From Candidatus Eisenbacteria bacterium (lineage in GTDB: Bacteria > Eisenbacteria > RBG-16-71-46 > CAIMUX01 > JAHJDP01), in the NCBI GenBank assembly GCA_018831195.1, contig JAHJDP010000042.1, forward strand, positions 126,292 through 190,291: DNA of 64,000 nucleotides. Reading direction: 5' to 3'. Below, in pieces: positions 15,281 to 23,370 of this stretch (position 1 is its first letter; the number at the start of each line of letters is the position of its first letter). Both the position numbers and the translations under genes were made by a program. The notes under the pieces are model-generated. The model did no database searches and was not told the origin of the DNA. It was given only the letters and a program-made list of their open reading frames with translations.

Positions 15281-17353
15281 ATGTTCGTTGCGGCTTGTGT
15301 CATCGGAGGAATCGGGTTCCTTGCAGCACTAGGTCTGGGTGTCGCCGCGCGGTTCTTCGCCGTTCACGTTGATCCCAAAGTTCTCGAGATCGAGGAGGCA
15401 TTGCCGGGGGCGAACTGCGGCGGATGCGGCTTTTCCGGGTGTTCGGCGGCGGCGTTGGCCGTCGCAAAAGGTAAGGCGGGCCCGGATCTCTGTGTCGCCG
15501 GCGGAATCGAGGTGGCTGAGGCGGTTGCGGAAATCCTGGGTCTATCCGTGGAAGCCGGGGAAGTCGGCATCGCTGAATTGGGATGCAAGTATGGGATGGA
15601 TGATGCCCACCTTCGCTTTGATTATGCCGGTGTTCCCGATTGCCGGGCCGCCGCATTGGTCGGCGGCGGCGGCAAGATTTGTACAATGGGATGCCTGGGT
15701 TTGGGAACTTGCGTCAATGCCTGTCCGTTTGGCGCCCTGGTCATGGGCGAAGACGGCCTGCCGCATGTGATCGCCGAGAAGTGCACGGCGTGCGGTACCT
15801 GCGAGCGAGTCTGCCCCAAAGGGATTATCCGGGTTCAGACGCCCAGCCGCCGGTTCACGCATGTACAAACCGAGGATGATTGTGTCGCTCCCTGCCAGGC
15901 GACCTGTCCCGCCCAGATCGATATTCCGGATTACATAGCGGCCATCGGCCGGGGTGAGTTTCTGGAGGCGGTGCGAATCATCAAAGAGGCCAATCCATTC
16001 CCATTGGTTTGCGGCCGGGTTTGCCCCCATCCCTGCGAAGCCGCCTGCCGGCGGGGAGAGGTTGACGAAGCCATCAATATCAACCATCTCAAAAGGTTTG
16101 CCGCCGACTTCGAAATGACTTCCGGACAGCACGTGCTTCCCCAAGTCCTTTCGGATACGGGGAAGCGGGTCGCGATCATCGGCGGTGGCCCTTCTGGATT
16201 GACCTGCGCCTACTATCTGGCGCGCTTGGGTCACAAAGTAAAGGTCTTTGAGGCGATGCCGGAACCGGGCGGCATGCTCCTCTACGGCATTCCCGAGTAC
16301 CGTCTGCCGAAGAAGACGCTGGCCTGGGAGATTGACGGTATTCTTCAGCTGGGTGTCGAGTTGGAATGTAATACAAAGATGGGCAAGGATTTCACACTGG
16401 ATGACCTAATTAACCAGGGATTTGATTCGGTCTACATAGCGGTCGGCGCCTGGGATTCACGCCGGTTGGGTGTGCCTGGAGAACATGATTTTGAAGAGGT
16501 GGCGAGCGGAACGGAATTTTTAATTAAGCGCGGTTTGAGGGAGGACACACCGATCGGCAAAAATGTCATGATTGTCGGCGGCGGCAATACGGCGATGGAC
16601 GCCGCGAGAACTTCCTGGCGCCTGGGCGCTGAAAATGTCTACCTGCTTTACCGGCGATCGCGAAAAGAGATGCCGGCTAACGACATTGAAGTCGCTGAAG
16701 GGGAGCATGAGGAAATCAAATATCATTTCCTCGCCGCCCCGACAAAATTGGTCGGCGAGGGTGGACGGCTGAAGGCTTTGGAATTCCAAAAAATGGAGCT
16801 TGGTGAGCCTGATGCCTCCGGCCGACGCAGGCCTGTGCCGGTTGAAGGTTCTGAAATGGAGATTGAGGTCGACAATGTTTTCAGCGCGATCGGGCAATCC
16901 CCGAATCTGGACTGTCTCGATGCCGGTGACTTGGCCAAAATGATAGAGCGGACACGATGGAACTCGATCGACGCCAAGGAAGGCACCATGCAAACGGCTC
17001 TCAAACAGGTCTTCGCCGGGGGTGATGACTGGCGTGGCGCCGCCACGGCGGTGGAGGCGATTCGAGACGGACGTTTTGCCGCGCGATCGATTCATATGAG
17101 CCTTATGGGCGAAGAGATGGAGCTTCCATCCAATTGGTACCGTAAGGCGCCGAATCTGCCGGGTATCGATAGGGGGGTTTCCTTTGAGAGGGGAGCGCGT
17201 GTGAAAATGCCGGAGCTCAGTGTTGATGAGCGCCGGCTGAATTTCAATGAAGTTGAACTCGGATTAACTGAGGAGATGGCCAGGAAGGAAAGCCGGCGCT
17301 GCCTCCAATGCGGGCTTATCTGTTATCAAGGCTATCGGAAGAGTTTTCCATGA
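15281..17353 (+). CDS. rnfB: RnfB fused to a GltD/NfnB-type NAD(P)H-FAD oxidoreductase
   Basis: 690 residues, whereas RnfB alone is usually about 190-330. Residues 1-25: membrane anchor. ~40-75: the RnfB cluster domain (Cys46, 49, 54, 71). ~134-180: ferredoxin domain with Cys134/138/144/148 and Cys168/171/174/178. From ~200 a complete glutamate-synthase-small-subunit-like module begins: an N-terminal cysteine region (CVAPCQATCP, CGRVCPHPCEAAC), an FAD site GGGPSG (301-306), an NAD(P) site GGGNTAMDAA followed by YRRSRKEMPA, as in NADPH-using GltD, and a final CLQCGLIC. The fusion supplies a nucleotide site that RnfC seems to have lost. The stop overlaps the cytochrome start (ATGA). Confidence 0.92.
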   Translation: MFVAACVIGGIGFLAALGLGVAARFFAVHVDPKVLEIEEALPGANCGGCGFSGCSAAALAVAKGKAGPDLCVAGGIEVAEAVAEILGLSVEAGEVGIAELGCKYGMDDAHLRFDYAGVPDCRAAALVGGGGKICTMGCLGLGTCVNACPFGALVMGEDGLPHVIAEKCTACGTCERVCPKGIIRVQTPSRRFTHVQTEDDCVAPCQATCPAQIDIPDYIAAIGRGEFLEAVRIIKEANPFPLVCGRVCPHPCEAACRRGEVDEAININHLKRFAADFEMTSGQHVLPQVLSDTGKRVAIIGGGPSGLTCAYYLARLGHKVKVFEAMPEPGGMLLYGIPEYRLPKKTLAWEIDGILQLGVELECNTKMGKDFTLDDLINQGFDSVYIAVGAWDSRRLGVPGEHDFEEVASGTEFLIKRGLREDTPIGKNVMIVGGGNTAMDAARTSWRLGAENVYLLYRRSRKEMPANDIEVAEGEHEEIKYHFLAAPTKLVGEGGRLKALEFQKMELGEPDASGRRRPVPVEGSEMEIEVDNVFSAIGQSPNLDCLDAGDLAKMIERTRWNSIDAKEGTMQTALKQVFAGGDDWRGAATAVEAIRDGRFAARSIHMSLMGEEMELPSNWYRKAPNLPGIDRGVSFERGARVKMPELSVDERRLNFNEVELGLTEEMARKESRRCLQCGLICYQGYRKSFP

Positions 17354-18483
17354 TAAGAGAGAGATTGTTCACAGCAGCCGCTCTCTGCGGTTTGATTCTG
17401 GCGTTGGGTTGTGGTCAGGGCGATAAAGCCGTCTCCACGGAGAGCGGGATCTCGGAGTGGTCCTTGCCCTATCAACGTATCCCGACCGGTGGGGAAGATC
17501 CGGCGGAATATGGGCCGGATGATTCTACTGTTCTCGCGGAGATGCCCGGGAATATGGGAGAGGTCGGTTTTTCGCATTTCACACACGCCTCCAATGCCAT
17601 GAACGGCTACCGGATCCCCTGCCGTGTTTGTCATCACAATGTCGCCGAAGGGGAGGATCCCGGGGAGCGATGCGCCGATTGCCATCGTCCACCGCATGAT
17701 GGAGATCCGGCGCACGGCGGTCCCGATGACAATATGCTGTTCATCGGCAAAAACCAAGATCCGGCGAAAGTGCTGCCCGTACCCTTCACTCACTTCAGCC
17801 ATGCCTCGAATCAGGGGCATAAGATTGCCTGCGAGACTTGCCACCATACCGGCGATCTCATGGCATGCAGTGAATGCCACCAGGCGGATGTCTCGCTCGT
17901 ATCCGAAAAAGGTAAGTTTATCCCCAAGATGAAACGCGCCGCTCACTTGAAGTGCAAAGGATGCCACCAAGCGGTGAATGATCGCCACCCGGAGGCTCCG
18001 GCCCCGATCACCTGCAAGGGATGCCATACGCTTGAGGCCCCGCGGCGTCTGGCCGGCCCCCTTTCCCTGGACCGCGCTTATCATCTGGATTGCATTGGAT
18101 GCCACCAACGGGTCGCCCTGGCCATTCCCGGTGCGCATGCGCCGGGGGGAGATTGCGGCGGATGCCATCGGTGGGAAAAGCCGCCGAAGGATGACAGCGC
18201 GGGTACAACGATGTCGATGGTGGCTCTAAACGACCTGGGACCCTCGGCATTGGAAATCTCCTTCGGCCAGGATCGCAAACCGACGACTCCGCTGAATCAC
18301 CGGCATCATCAGGAGCTGATCGAACATTGTGAAACCTGTCATCATGAAGGTCTTGATATCGCGACCTGCAGCGATTGTCATGAGGCGGAAGACGCCAAGG
18401 AGATCTATCACCAACTCTGTATCGGGTGTCATGAAGAGCTCGGCGCGCCGGCACGGTGTTCCGCCTGCCATCCGGAACATTAA
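17350..18483 (+). CDS. Dodecahaem c-type cytochrome, probable lipoprotein
   Basis: 377 residues with twelve CxxCH motifs arranged as three cytochrome c3-like groups, plus many additional histidines for bis-His ligation (for example FSHFTHASN and FTHFSHASN). The N-terminus (MIRERLFTAAALCGLILALGCGQ) is a signal sequence with a cysteine at the cleavage point, so a membrane-anchored periplasmic lipoprotein is likely. The ATG overlaps the rnfB stop. In Desulfovibrio a decahaem cytochrome is linked to rnf, and in Methanosarcina a multihaem cytochrome is part of Rnf. By analogy this protein would connect Rnf to periplasmic donors or acceptors. Confidence 0.9.
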   Translation: MIRERLFTAAALCGLILALGCGQGDKAVSTESGISEWSLPYQRIPTGGEDPAEYGPDDSTVLAEMPGNMGEVGFSHFTHASNAMNGYRIPCRVCHHNVAEGEDPGERCADCHRPPHDGDPAHGGPDDNMLFIGKNQDPAKVLPVPFTHFSHASNQGHKIACETCHHTGDLMACSECHQADVSLVSEKGKFIPKMKRAAHLKCKGCHQAVNDRHPEAPAPITCKGCHTLEAPRRLAGPLSLDRAYHLDCIGCHQRVALAIPGAHAPGGDCGGCHRWEKPPKDDSAGTTMSMVALNDLGPSALEISFGQDRKPTTPLNHRHHQELIEHCETCHHEGLDIATCSDCHEAEDAKEIYHQLCIGCHEELGAPARCSACHPEH

Positions 18484-18521
18484 ATCTTGAATATGAAAAA
18501 CGGCCGCAGGGGCAGCGAGTT

Positions 18522-19022
18522 ATGAATCATACATGCCATGAAGAGGCCGTCGTCACGGGGTTGGCTCCGGGGAATCAAGTTGTCATCGCGGTTCGCAGAG
18601 CCGAGGCCTGCCATCAATGCTCCGCCAAAAGCGCTTGCGTCACTCTCGGCGGCCAGTTTAAGGAAATGTCTCTCACCGTGCCCAACACGATACAGGCCCG
18701 GCCGGGAGACCGAGTTCAATTGGCCCTTTCCGAAACCGATGTCGTCAAGCTTTCGTTCGCGCTCTATCTCCTGCCGGCGCTGACACTCATCGCCGGAGCG
18801 ATCCTCGGCAACCGCTTCGCCGGATCTTTCGGGAGCGACCCCAATTTGATCTCTCTTCTGGGCGCCCTCGCCGGTGTCATCATAGGTCTGATCGGTGCGC
18901 GGTTGCTCAGCAAGCGGATGAGCAAGGACGGCCGCTACAACCCACGTCTTACACGCATTATCAGATCAGGAACGGATATTGATTCGGACGCCACCACTGA
19001 ATCAAGCGACACAAAGGAGTGA
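18522..19022 (+). CDS. RseC/MucC-like positive regulator, SoxR-reducing-system type
   Basis: 166 residues from MNHTCHEEAVVTG, chosen because the domain begins there and a GGGGCAGCGAG stretch precedes it. The soluble N-terminal part carries CHQCSAKSAC, the C-x2-C-x5-C pattern of RseC, and two membrane helices follow (about 80-98 and 104-124). In enterobacteria RseC works with the Rsx (Rnf-like) complex to keep SoxR reduced. Its position in the rnf operon fits that link; no soxR is in the window. Confidence 0.85.
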   Translation: MNHTCHEEAVVTGLAPGNQVVIAVRRAEACHQCSAKSACVTLGGQFKEMSLTVPNTIQARPGDRVQLALSETDVVKLSFALYLLPALTLIAGAILGNRFAGSFGSDPNLISLLGALAGVIIGLIGARLLSKRMSKDGRYNPRLTRIIRSGTDIDSDATTESSDTKE

Positions 19023-19028
19023 TCATCG

Positions 19029-19568
19029 ATGTCAGAATGGCAAGCTGTCGATTCCACAGCGGGAAATGCGAACCTATCCAATGACGAACTTCGCGCGGCC
19101 CTGGCCGACGCCAGCAAATTGTGGCTCGCCCACGACGGCTTGTGGTTTCTCGAATGGGAGAAGCGCCACGGCATGGAAGAGGCGATCGAGGCCGATACGG
19201 AGGCGTGGCGTGTTTTCGCGAAGTTGGAAGCACGGCGCATTATGAAGCGTTTGGGAATCGAACCTGGAGGCGGGATTTCCGCATTGTTAAAGTGCTTGCC
19301 CCACCGGCTCTATGCCAACATCTGCCGTTTTACAATGCACCGGCGCGGCGATAATGAAGCGAAGATCCGCATGAACGAATGCCGTGTGCAGGATGCGCGG
19401 GCGCGTAAAGACCTTCCGCCGTTTCCTTGTAAAAGCGTCGGTATTGTCGAGTTTTCAACCTTCGCCAAGACGGTGGATAGGCGCTTTGAAGTCGAGTGCG
19501 TTCAATGTCCGCCCGATGAGATGAGTCCGGGCGGCTGGTGCGAGTGGGTGTTTACGCTGTCTGAATAA
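19029..19568 (+). CDS. DUF6125-like cysteine-containing cytoplasmic protein
   Basis: 179 residues. The N-terminal LWLAHDGLWFLEWEKRHGMEEAIEADTEAW and the ARRIMKRLGIEPGGG segment resemble DUF6125. The C-terminal half has MNECRVQDARARK-x-LPPFPCKS, ECVQCPPDE and WCEWVF, a conserved-looking set of five cysteines that could bind metal or serve redox chemistry. No established function. It is the last gene of the rnf operon, 6 nt after the RseC-like gene, so a link to Rnf or its cofactors is possible. Family assignment is from memory. Confidence 0.6.
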   Translation: MSEWQAVDSTAGNANLSNDELRAALADASKLWLAHDGLWFLEWEKRHGMEEAIEADTEAWRVFAKLEARRIMKRLGIEPGGGISALLKCLPHRLYANICRFTMHRRGDNEAKIRMNECRVQDARARKDLPPFPCKSVGIVEFSTFAKTVDRRFEVECVQCPPDEMSPGGWCEWVFTLSE

Positions 19569-19813
19569 GCAGGGCGCTATTGCAGATCAGTCCTGGGCGC
19601 TCTGATCGTCAGATTAGTGTATTATCTCCCCACGAGACAGAGCCAGCATGAACTCCTTGAGGGGGAATACGGTGACCGACCATCCTGTAAGCGCTCGGCC
19701 CCGCAATAGACACCGAAGCATTTCTGAATCGATCCGGATTCCTTGAGTTCCTATAAAGATCGGGAAGATTCCATCCGCCATTGCGCACCCGCTATGATTC
19801 CAATCCCGATGAT

Positions 19814-20707
19814 TTACTTCCTGGATTTCAGATACGCGTCAATGGCCTTAGAGGCTGATGCGACGTTGTCTGTAGCGAGGACATCGGCGCCATTGCGCAG
19901 AAGATCAATATAGACTTTAACGCCATTGGCGTCGGCGCTGCGATCAAGGTTTCCCATTGTTCCTAGAATGGTGCGGATCCCCGCTCGGTGAAGGGCTTGA
20001 TAGACCTCAGAGGAGGGCTCGGATACACCCACAAAAGCAATGAGGTTCTCAGGGGGAACCAAGCTTTGGAGCAAATAGTCAACGCCTTCCATGCCCTGGG
20101 CGGAGCAGGAGATCACAATCTCAGGATCGAGCTGGTAAAAAAGTTCGGCGGTGTGCCAGTTGTACGTAATGACGATGGTGTAACTGTGAGCCTCATGTTT
20201 TTGGATGCTTTGAACGATCTCCGCGGGCATCACGGGTCTTTTGAAATCCAGCTCAAGGATCGCTTTGCCTCTGGCCCATTCAAGAGCCTCGGCCAGCGTC
20301 GGAATGCGATACTCCGTGGTCATTCCATCACCATCGACAAGATTGAGCTCTTTAAGCTCCGCCAATGTATACTCCGGCACACCACCTTCGCCCGTGGTCG
20401 TGCGACTGAGATCATCATCATGGAGAAGCAGGAGGACATCGTCTTTTGATTTCTGAATATCGATCTCAATGAGGCAGGGCGCGAAGGCGAGGGAGCGCTC
20501 AAAGGTCGCTATGCAGTTCTCTGGAAATCCCGGCGCCGGCCCGCCGCGATGAGCGCCGATAAGGGGCGTCCCATCAGGATGCCATCTCAGGTATTCGCTT
20601 AACTCGGAGAAACTCTCAAGGGATACAAAATGCTCCCCAGCCTTATGACCTGGGGAGCATGCGATACAGAGAAGGATCAGCAGGAGGGTCGTGATCCGGA
20701 TTCTCAT
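19814..20707 (-). CDS. Glycerophosphodiester phosphodiesterase, lipoprotein
   Basis: 297 residues. The chosen start (MRIRITTLL) has GAGGAGG 8 nt upstream, 13 nt after the nfnB stop. The signal LLILLCIACSPG is a lipobox. The GDPD domain shows GAHRGGPAPGFPENCIATFERS (catalytic His), EIDIQKSKDDVLLLLHDDDLSRTT (metal ligands and second His), ILELDFK and a C-terminal GADVLATDN. It would hydrolyse glycerophosphodiesters from phospholipid turnover in the periplasm. Its link to the upstream Nfn genes is probably only shared transcription. Confidence 0.92.
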   Translation of the reverse strand: MRIRITTLLLILLCIACSPGHKAGEHFVSLESFSELSEYLRWHPDGTPLIGAHRGGPAPGFPENCIATFERSLAFAPCLIEIDIQKSKDDVLLLLHDDDLSRTTTGEGGVPEYTLAELKELNLVDGDGMTTEYRIPTLAEALEWARGKAILELDFKRPVMPAEIVQSIQKHEAHSYTIVITYNWHTAELFYQLDPEIVISCSAQGMEGVDYLLQSLVPPENLIAFVGVSEPSSEVYQALHRAGIRTILGTMGNLDRSADANGVKVYIDLLRNGADVLATDNVASASKAIDAYLKSRK

Positions 20708-20720
20708 ATTCCGGCCTCCT

Positions 20721-22154
20721 CTACCAGATCCCCGTTTTGAGATATTCATCGATCGCTTTGGCCGCCGTCTGGCCGGCGCCCATGGCGAGAATCACCGTCG
20801 CCGCGCCGAGGACAATATCCCCGCCCGCAAAAACGCCTCTCTTATTTGTTTTGCCGGTCGCTTCGTTGGCTTCGATATTTCCCCAGCGTTTTATCTGAAT
20901 ATCCGGGGTCGTCTGCGGGATCAGGGGATTGGGGCCGTTGCCGATAGCGACCACGATCGTATTGACATCATAAGTATGTTCGCTGCCCTCAATGACGACC
21001 GGTCTCCGGCGGCCGCCCGCATCCGGCTCGCCAAGTTCCATCTTGACGCACTCCAGCGCCTTCACACGGCCTTTATCATTACCAAGCACTCGTGTCGGGC
21101 TGGTGAGGAGGAAAAGCTCAACTCCCTCCGCTTCGGCGTGCTCGATTTCCTCATGCCGGGCCGGCATCTCCTCGCGGCCCCGGCGGTAGATCAGCAGGGA
21201 TCGCTCCGCGCCGAGCCGCAGCGCCGTGCGGGCTGAATCCATGGCGACATTACCCCCACCGATGGTGGCGACGACGCCGCCTCTGGCAAGGGGTGTGTCG
21301 TAAGAGGGGAAATCATACGCGTGCATGAGATTTGAACGGGTGAGGTATTCGTTCGCCGAGTAGACGCCGATGAGGTTCTCGCCGGGGATGTGCATAAAGA
21401 CAGGCAGACCCGCGCCGGTACCGACAAAGATGGCATCAAAGCGTTCAAGCATCTCATCAATCGTCTCAATCCGCCCGACTACATAATTGCAATGAATTTT
21501 GACGCCCATCTTCTTCAAGATATTCACTTCGGCTTCAACAATAGTGTTGGGCAGCCGGAATTCGGGGATCCCGTAAATCAGCACGCCGCCCGGTTTGTGC
21601 AAGGCCTCGAAGACCTCGACCTCATGGCCCATACGCGCGCAGTCAACGGCGGCGGTGAGACCGGCAGGCCCGGATCCGACAATCGCCACTTTCTTCCCGG
21701 TCGGAGGAGCAACTTTGGGAACATCGACCTGATCGGATTCACGCTCCCAATCAGCGAGGAAACGCTCCAGGCGGCCGATAGCCACCGGCTCACCCTTCTT
21801 CCCGAGAATACACTTTGCTTCACATTGCGTTTCCTGGGGACACACGCGTCCGCAGATGGCCGGGAGAATATTCATCTGTTTCAGCAGGCGGACGGCGCTG
21901 CGAAAATCCTTTTCACTGATCAGCCGGATAAATCCGGGAATGTCTATGCCCACGGGGCATCCGCTGACACACAGAGGTTTTTTGCATTGGATGCAGCGAG
22001 AGGCTTCAAGAACCGCCATATCGGCGGAATACCCAAGAGCGACTTCGGTAAACTCACGGCTCCGCTTTTTCGGATCCTGCTCCGGCATCGGTTGTCTTGG
22101 AATCTTGACCTTCTTCGGTTTCGTTTCTGGTGCCTTCTTTTCCGTTGAATCCAC
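20721..22154 (-). CDS. nfnB: NfnB/GltA large subunit: NADPH-FAD oxidoreductase
   Basis: 477 residues from a GTG with GGAG 8 nt upstream; the longer frame would overlap nfnA deeply. Domains: N-terminal cysteines CIQCKKPLCVSGCPVGIDIP and CGRVCPQETQCEAKCILG for [4Fe-4S] clusters, FAD site GSGPAG, then NADP site GGGNVAMDSA with YRRGREEMPARHEE. It pairs with the NfnA-like product of the preceding gene to form either the electron-bifurcating NADH-dependent ferredoxin:NADP+ oxidoreductase or the related sulfide dehydrogenase. It is the second GltD-type module in the window; the first is fused to RnfB. Confidence 0.9.
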   Translation of the reverse strand: MDSTEKKAPETKPKKVKIPRQPMPEQDPKKRSREFTEVALGYSADMAVLEASRCIQCKKPLCVSGCPVGIDIPGFIRLISEKDFRSAVRLLKQMNILPAICGRVCPQETQCEAKCILGKKGEPVAIGRLERFLADWERESDQVDVPKVAPPTGKKVAIVGSGPAGLTAAVDCARMGHEVEVFEALHKPGGVLIYGIPEFRLPNTIVEAEVNILKKMGVKIHCNYVVGRIETIDEMLERFDAIFVGTGAGLPVFMHIPGENLIGVYSANEYLTRSNLMHAYDFPSYDTPLARGGVVATIGGGNVAMDSARTALRLGAERSLLIYRRGREEMPARHEEIEHAEAEGVELFLLTSPTRVLGNDKGRVKALECVKMELGEPDAGGRRRPVVIEGSEHTYDVNTIVVAIGNGPNPLIPQTTPDIQIKRWGNIEANEATGKTNKRGVFAGGDIVLGAATVILAMGAGQTAAKAIDEYLKTGIW

Positions 22155-22156
22155 TT

Positions 22157-23035
22157 CTATTTCTCCCCGCTCAAATTTTCGGCCTGCCGAATCATCCTGC
22201 ATCCTTCGCCGTGAGCTTCGTTCCAGCGCTTCAACGCCTTGCTTTCCTCGTCATTATAGGAATGCAGGCGGTTGGTCAGTTCGTCAAAATCGACTTTGTG
22301 GCCGTCAAACTCTGGACCGTCGACACAGGCAAACTTGGTTTCGCCCCCCACGGAAACACGGCATCCGCCGCACATCCCTGTTCCGTCAATCATGATCGTA
22401 TTGATACTGACAAAGGTGGGGATCCCATACGGCTCGGTTGTTTTGGATACAAACTTCATCATGATGGCCGGACCGATGGCGACACAGAAGTCAATCCTTT
22501 CACCGGCGTCAATCATTCTTTGCAAAGGTCCCGTGACAAGGGCCTTTTCCCCATAAGAGCCGTCGTCCGTGGTAACGATTGTCTCATCACTGATCGCCTT
22601 CATCTCGTTCTCAAGAATCAAGAGGTCTTTCGACCGGGCGCCGAGAATCGTGATAATCTTATTTCCCGCCTTCTTCAGGGCTTGAGTAATCGGGAAAAGG
22701 GGAGCGATTCCGATGCCGCCGCCGATACAGACGACCGTACCGAAATTTTCGATATGCGTCGGCTTGCCCAGGGGACCGACGATATTCTCTATGACATCGC
22801 CCACTTTCATTTGTGATAATTGCGTCGTGGTCTTTCCGACAACCTGGAAGATGAGTGTGATCGTGCCGGCCTCAGAATCGGCGTCGGCTATCGTCAGCGG
22901 TATCCGCTCGCCGTATTCATCAATTGATAGAATAATGAATTGCCCCGCCTTCCGTTTACGGGCAATTTGAGCCGCTTCAACCACCATCCGAAACACAGCC
23001 GGACCCAGAACTTCCATTTTTAAAATCTTATGCAT
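22157..23035 (-). CDS. nfnA: NfnA-like ferredoxin:NADP reductase subunit (FAD / [2Fe-2S])
   Basis: 292 residues. An FAD-binding ferredoxin-reductase domain (RIPLTIADAD), an NAD-binding domain with CIGGGIGIAPLFPI, and a C-terminal [2Fe-2S] motif MCGGCRVSVGGETKFAC. This is the small subunit of NfnAB/sulfide dehydrogenase, similar to PyrK. AGGAG lies 7 nt before the ATG, and the next gene starts 2 nt after its stop, so the subunits are coupled. Likely role: moving electrons between NADH, NADPH and reduced ferredoxin, complementing Rnf encoded a few kilobases away. Confidence 0.9.
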   Translation of the reverse strand: MHKILKMEVLGPAVFRMVVEAAQIARKRKAGQFIILSIDEYGERIPLTIADADSEAGTITLIFQVVGKTTTQLSQMKVGDVIENIVGPLGKPTHIENFGTVVCIGGGIGIAPLFPITQALKKAGNKIITILGARSKDLLILENEMKAISDETIVTTDDGSYGEKALVTGPLQRMIDAGERIDFCVAIGPAIMMKFVSKTTEPYGIPTFVSINTIMIDGTGMCGGCRVSVGGETKFACVDGPEFDGHKVDFDELTNRLHSYNDEESKALKRWNEAHGEGCRMIRQAENLSGEK

Positions 23036-23370
23036 GCCTTCGCTCCTGGAAAGGGAGATGGGCTCCCGATTCGACAGATCAGTCTTCTCAAAAATCAGGC
23101 ATCCAGAATCCGGATGCCACGACCCCCGATACTAACCCCTTGAGACCTTTCGTTCCAGGGGAGAATTCTGAAACCGAAAAAGGCCTAACTGACTGGAAAG
23201 ACGAAACCTTGCGGCTCCGCCTCTCTTTACTCGATGATTCGTATTTCTGCATCCAGCAATTTGTCTAGGACCAAGCCTGTTCCCATTATAACATCAAACA
23301 AGGGTTCCATTTCCAGCTGGTATTTACCCCGGATGGAGCAATAGCTCCCAGAAACACGTAGAATCAATTT
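23036..23370. other. Divergent intergenic region
   Basis: 335 nt between nfnA (leftward) and the propeller gene (rightward). It should contain both promoters. I see no gene, terminator or clear operator. The short leftward frame overlapping it is the antisense shadow of the propeller gene. Confidence 0.45.

Noticed and set aside
19569-19813. GATCAG/CTGATC hairpin after the DUF6125 gene as a terminator
   Set aside because: No T-tract follows the stem on either strand.
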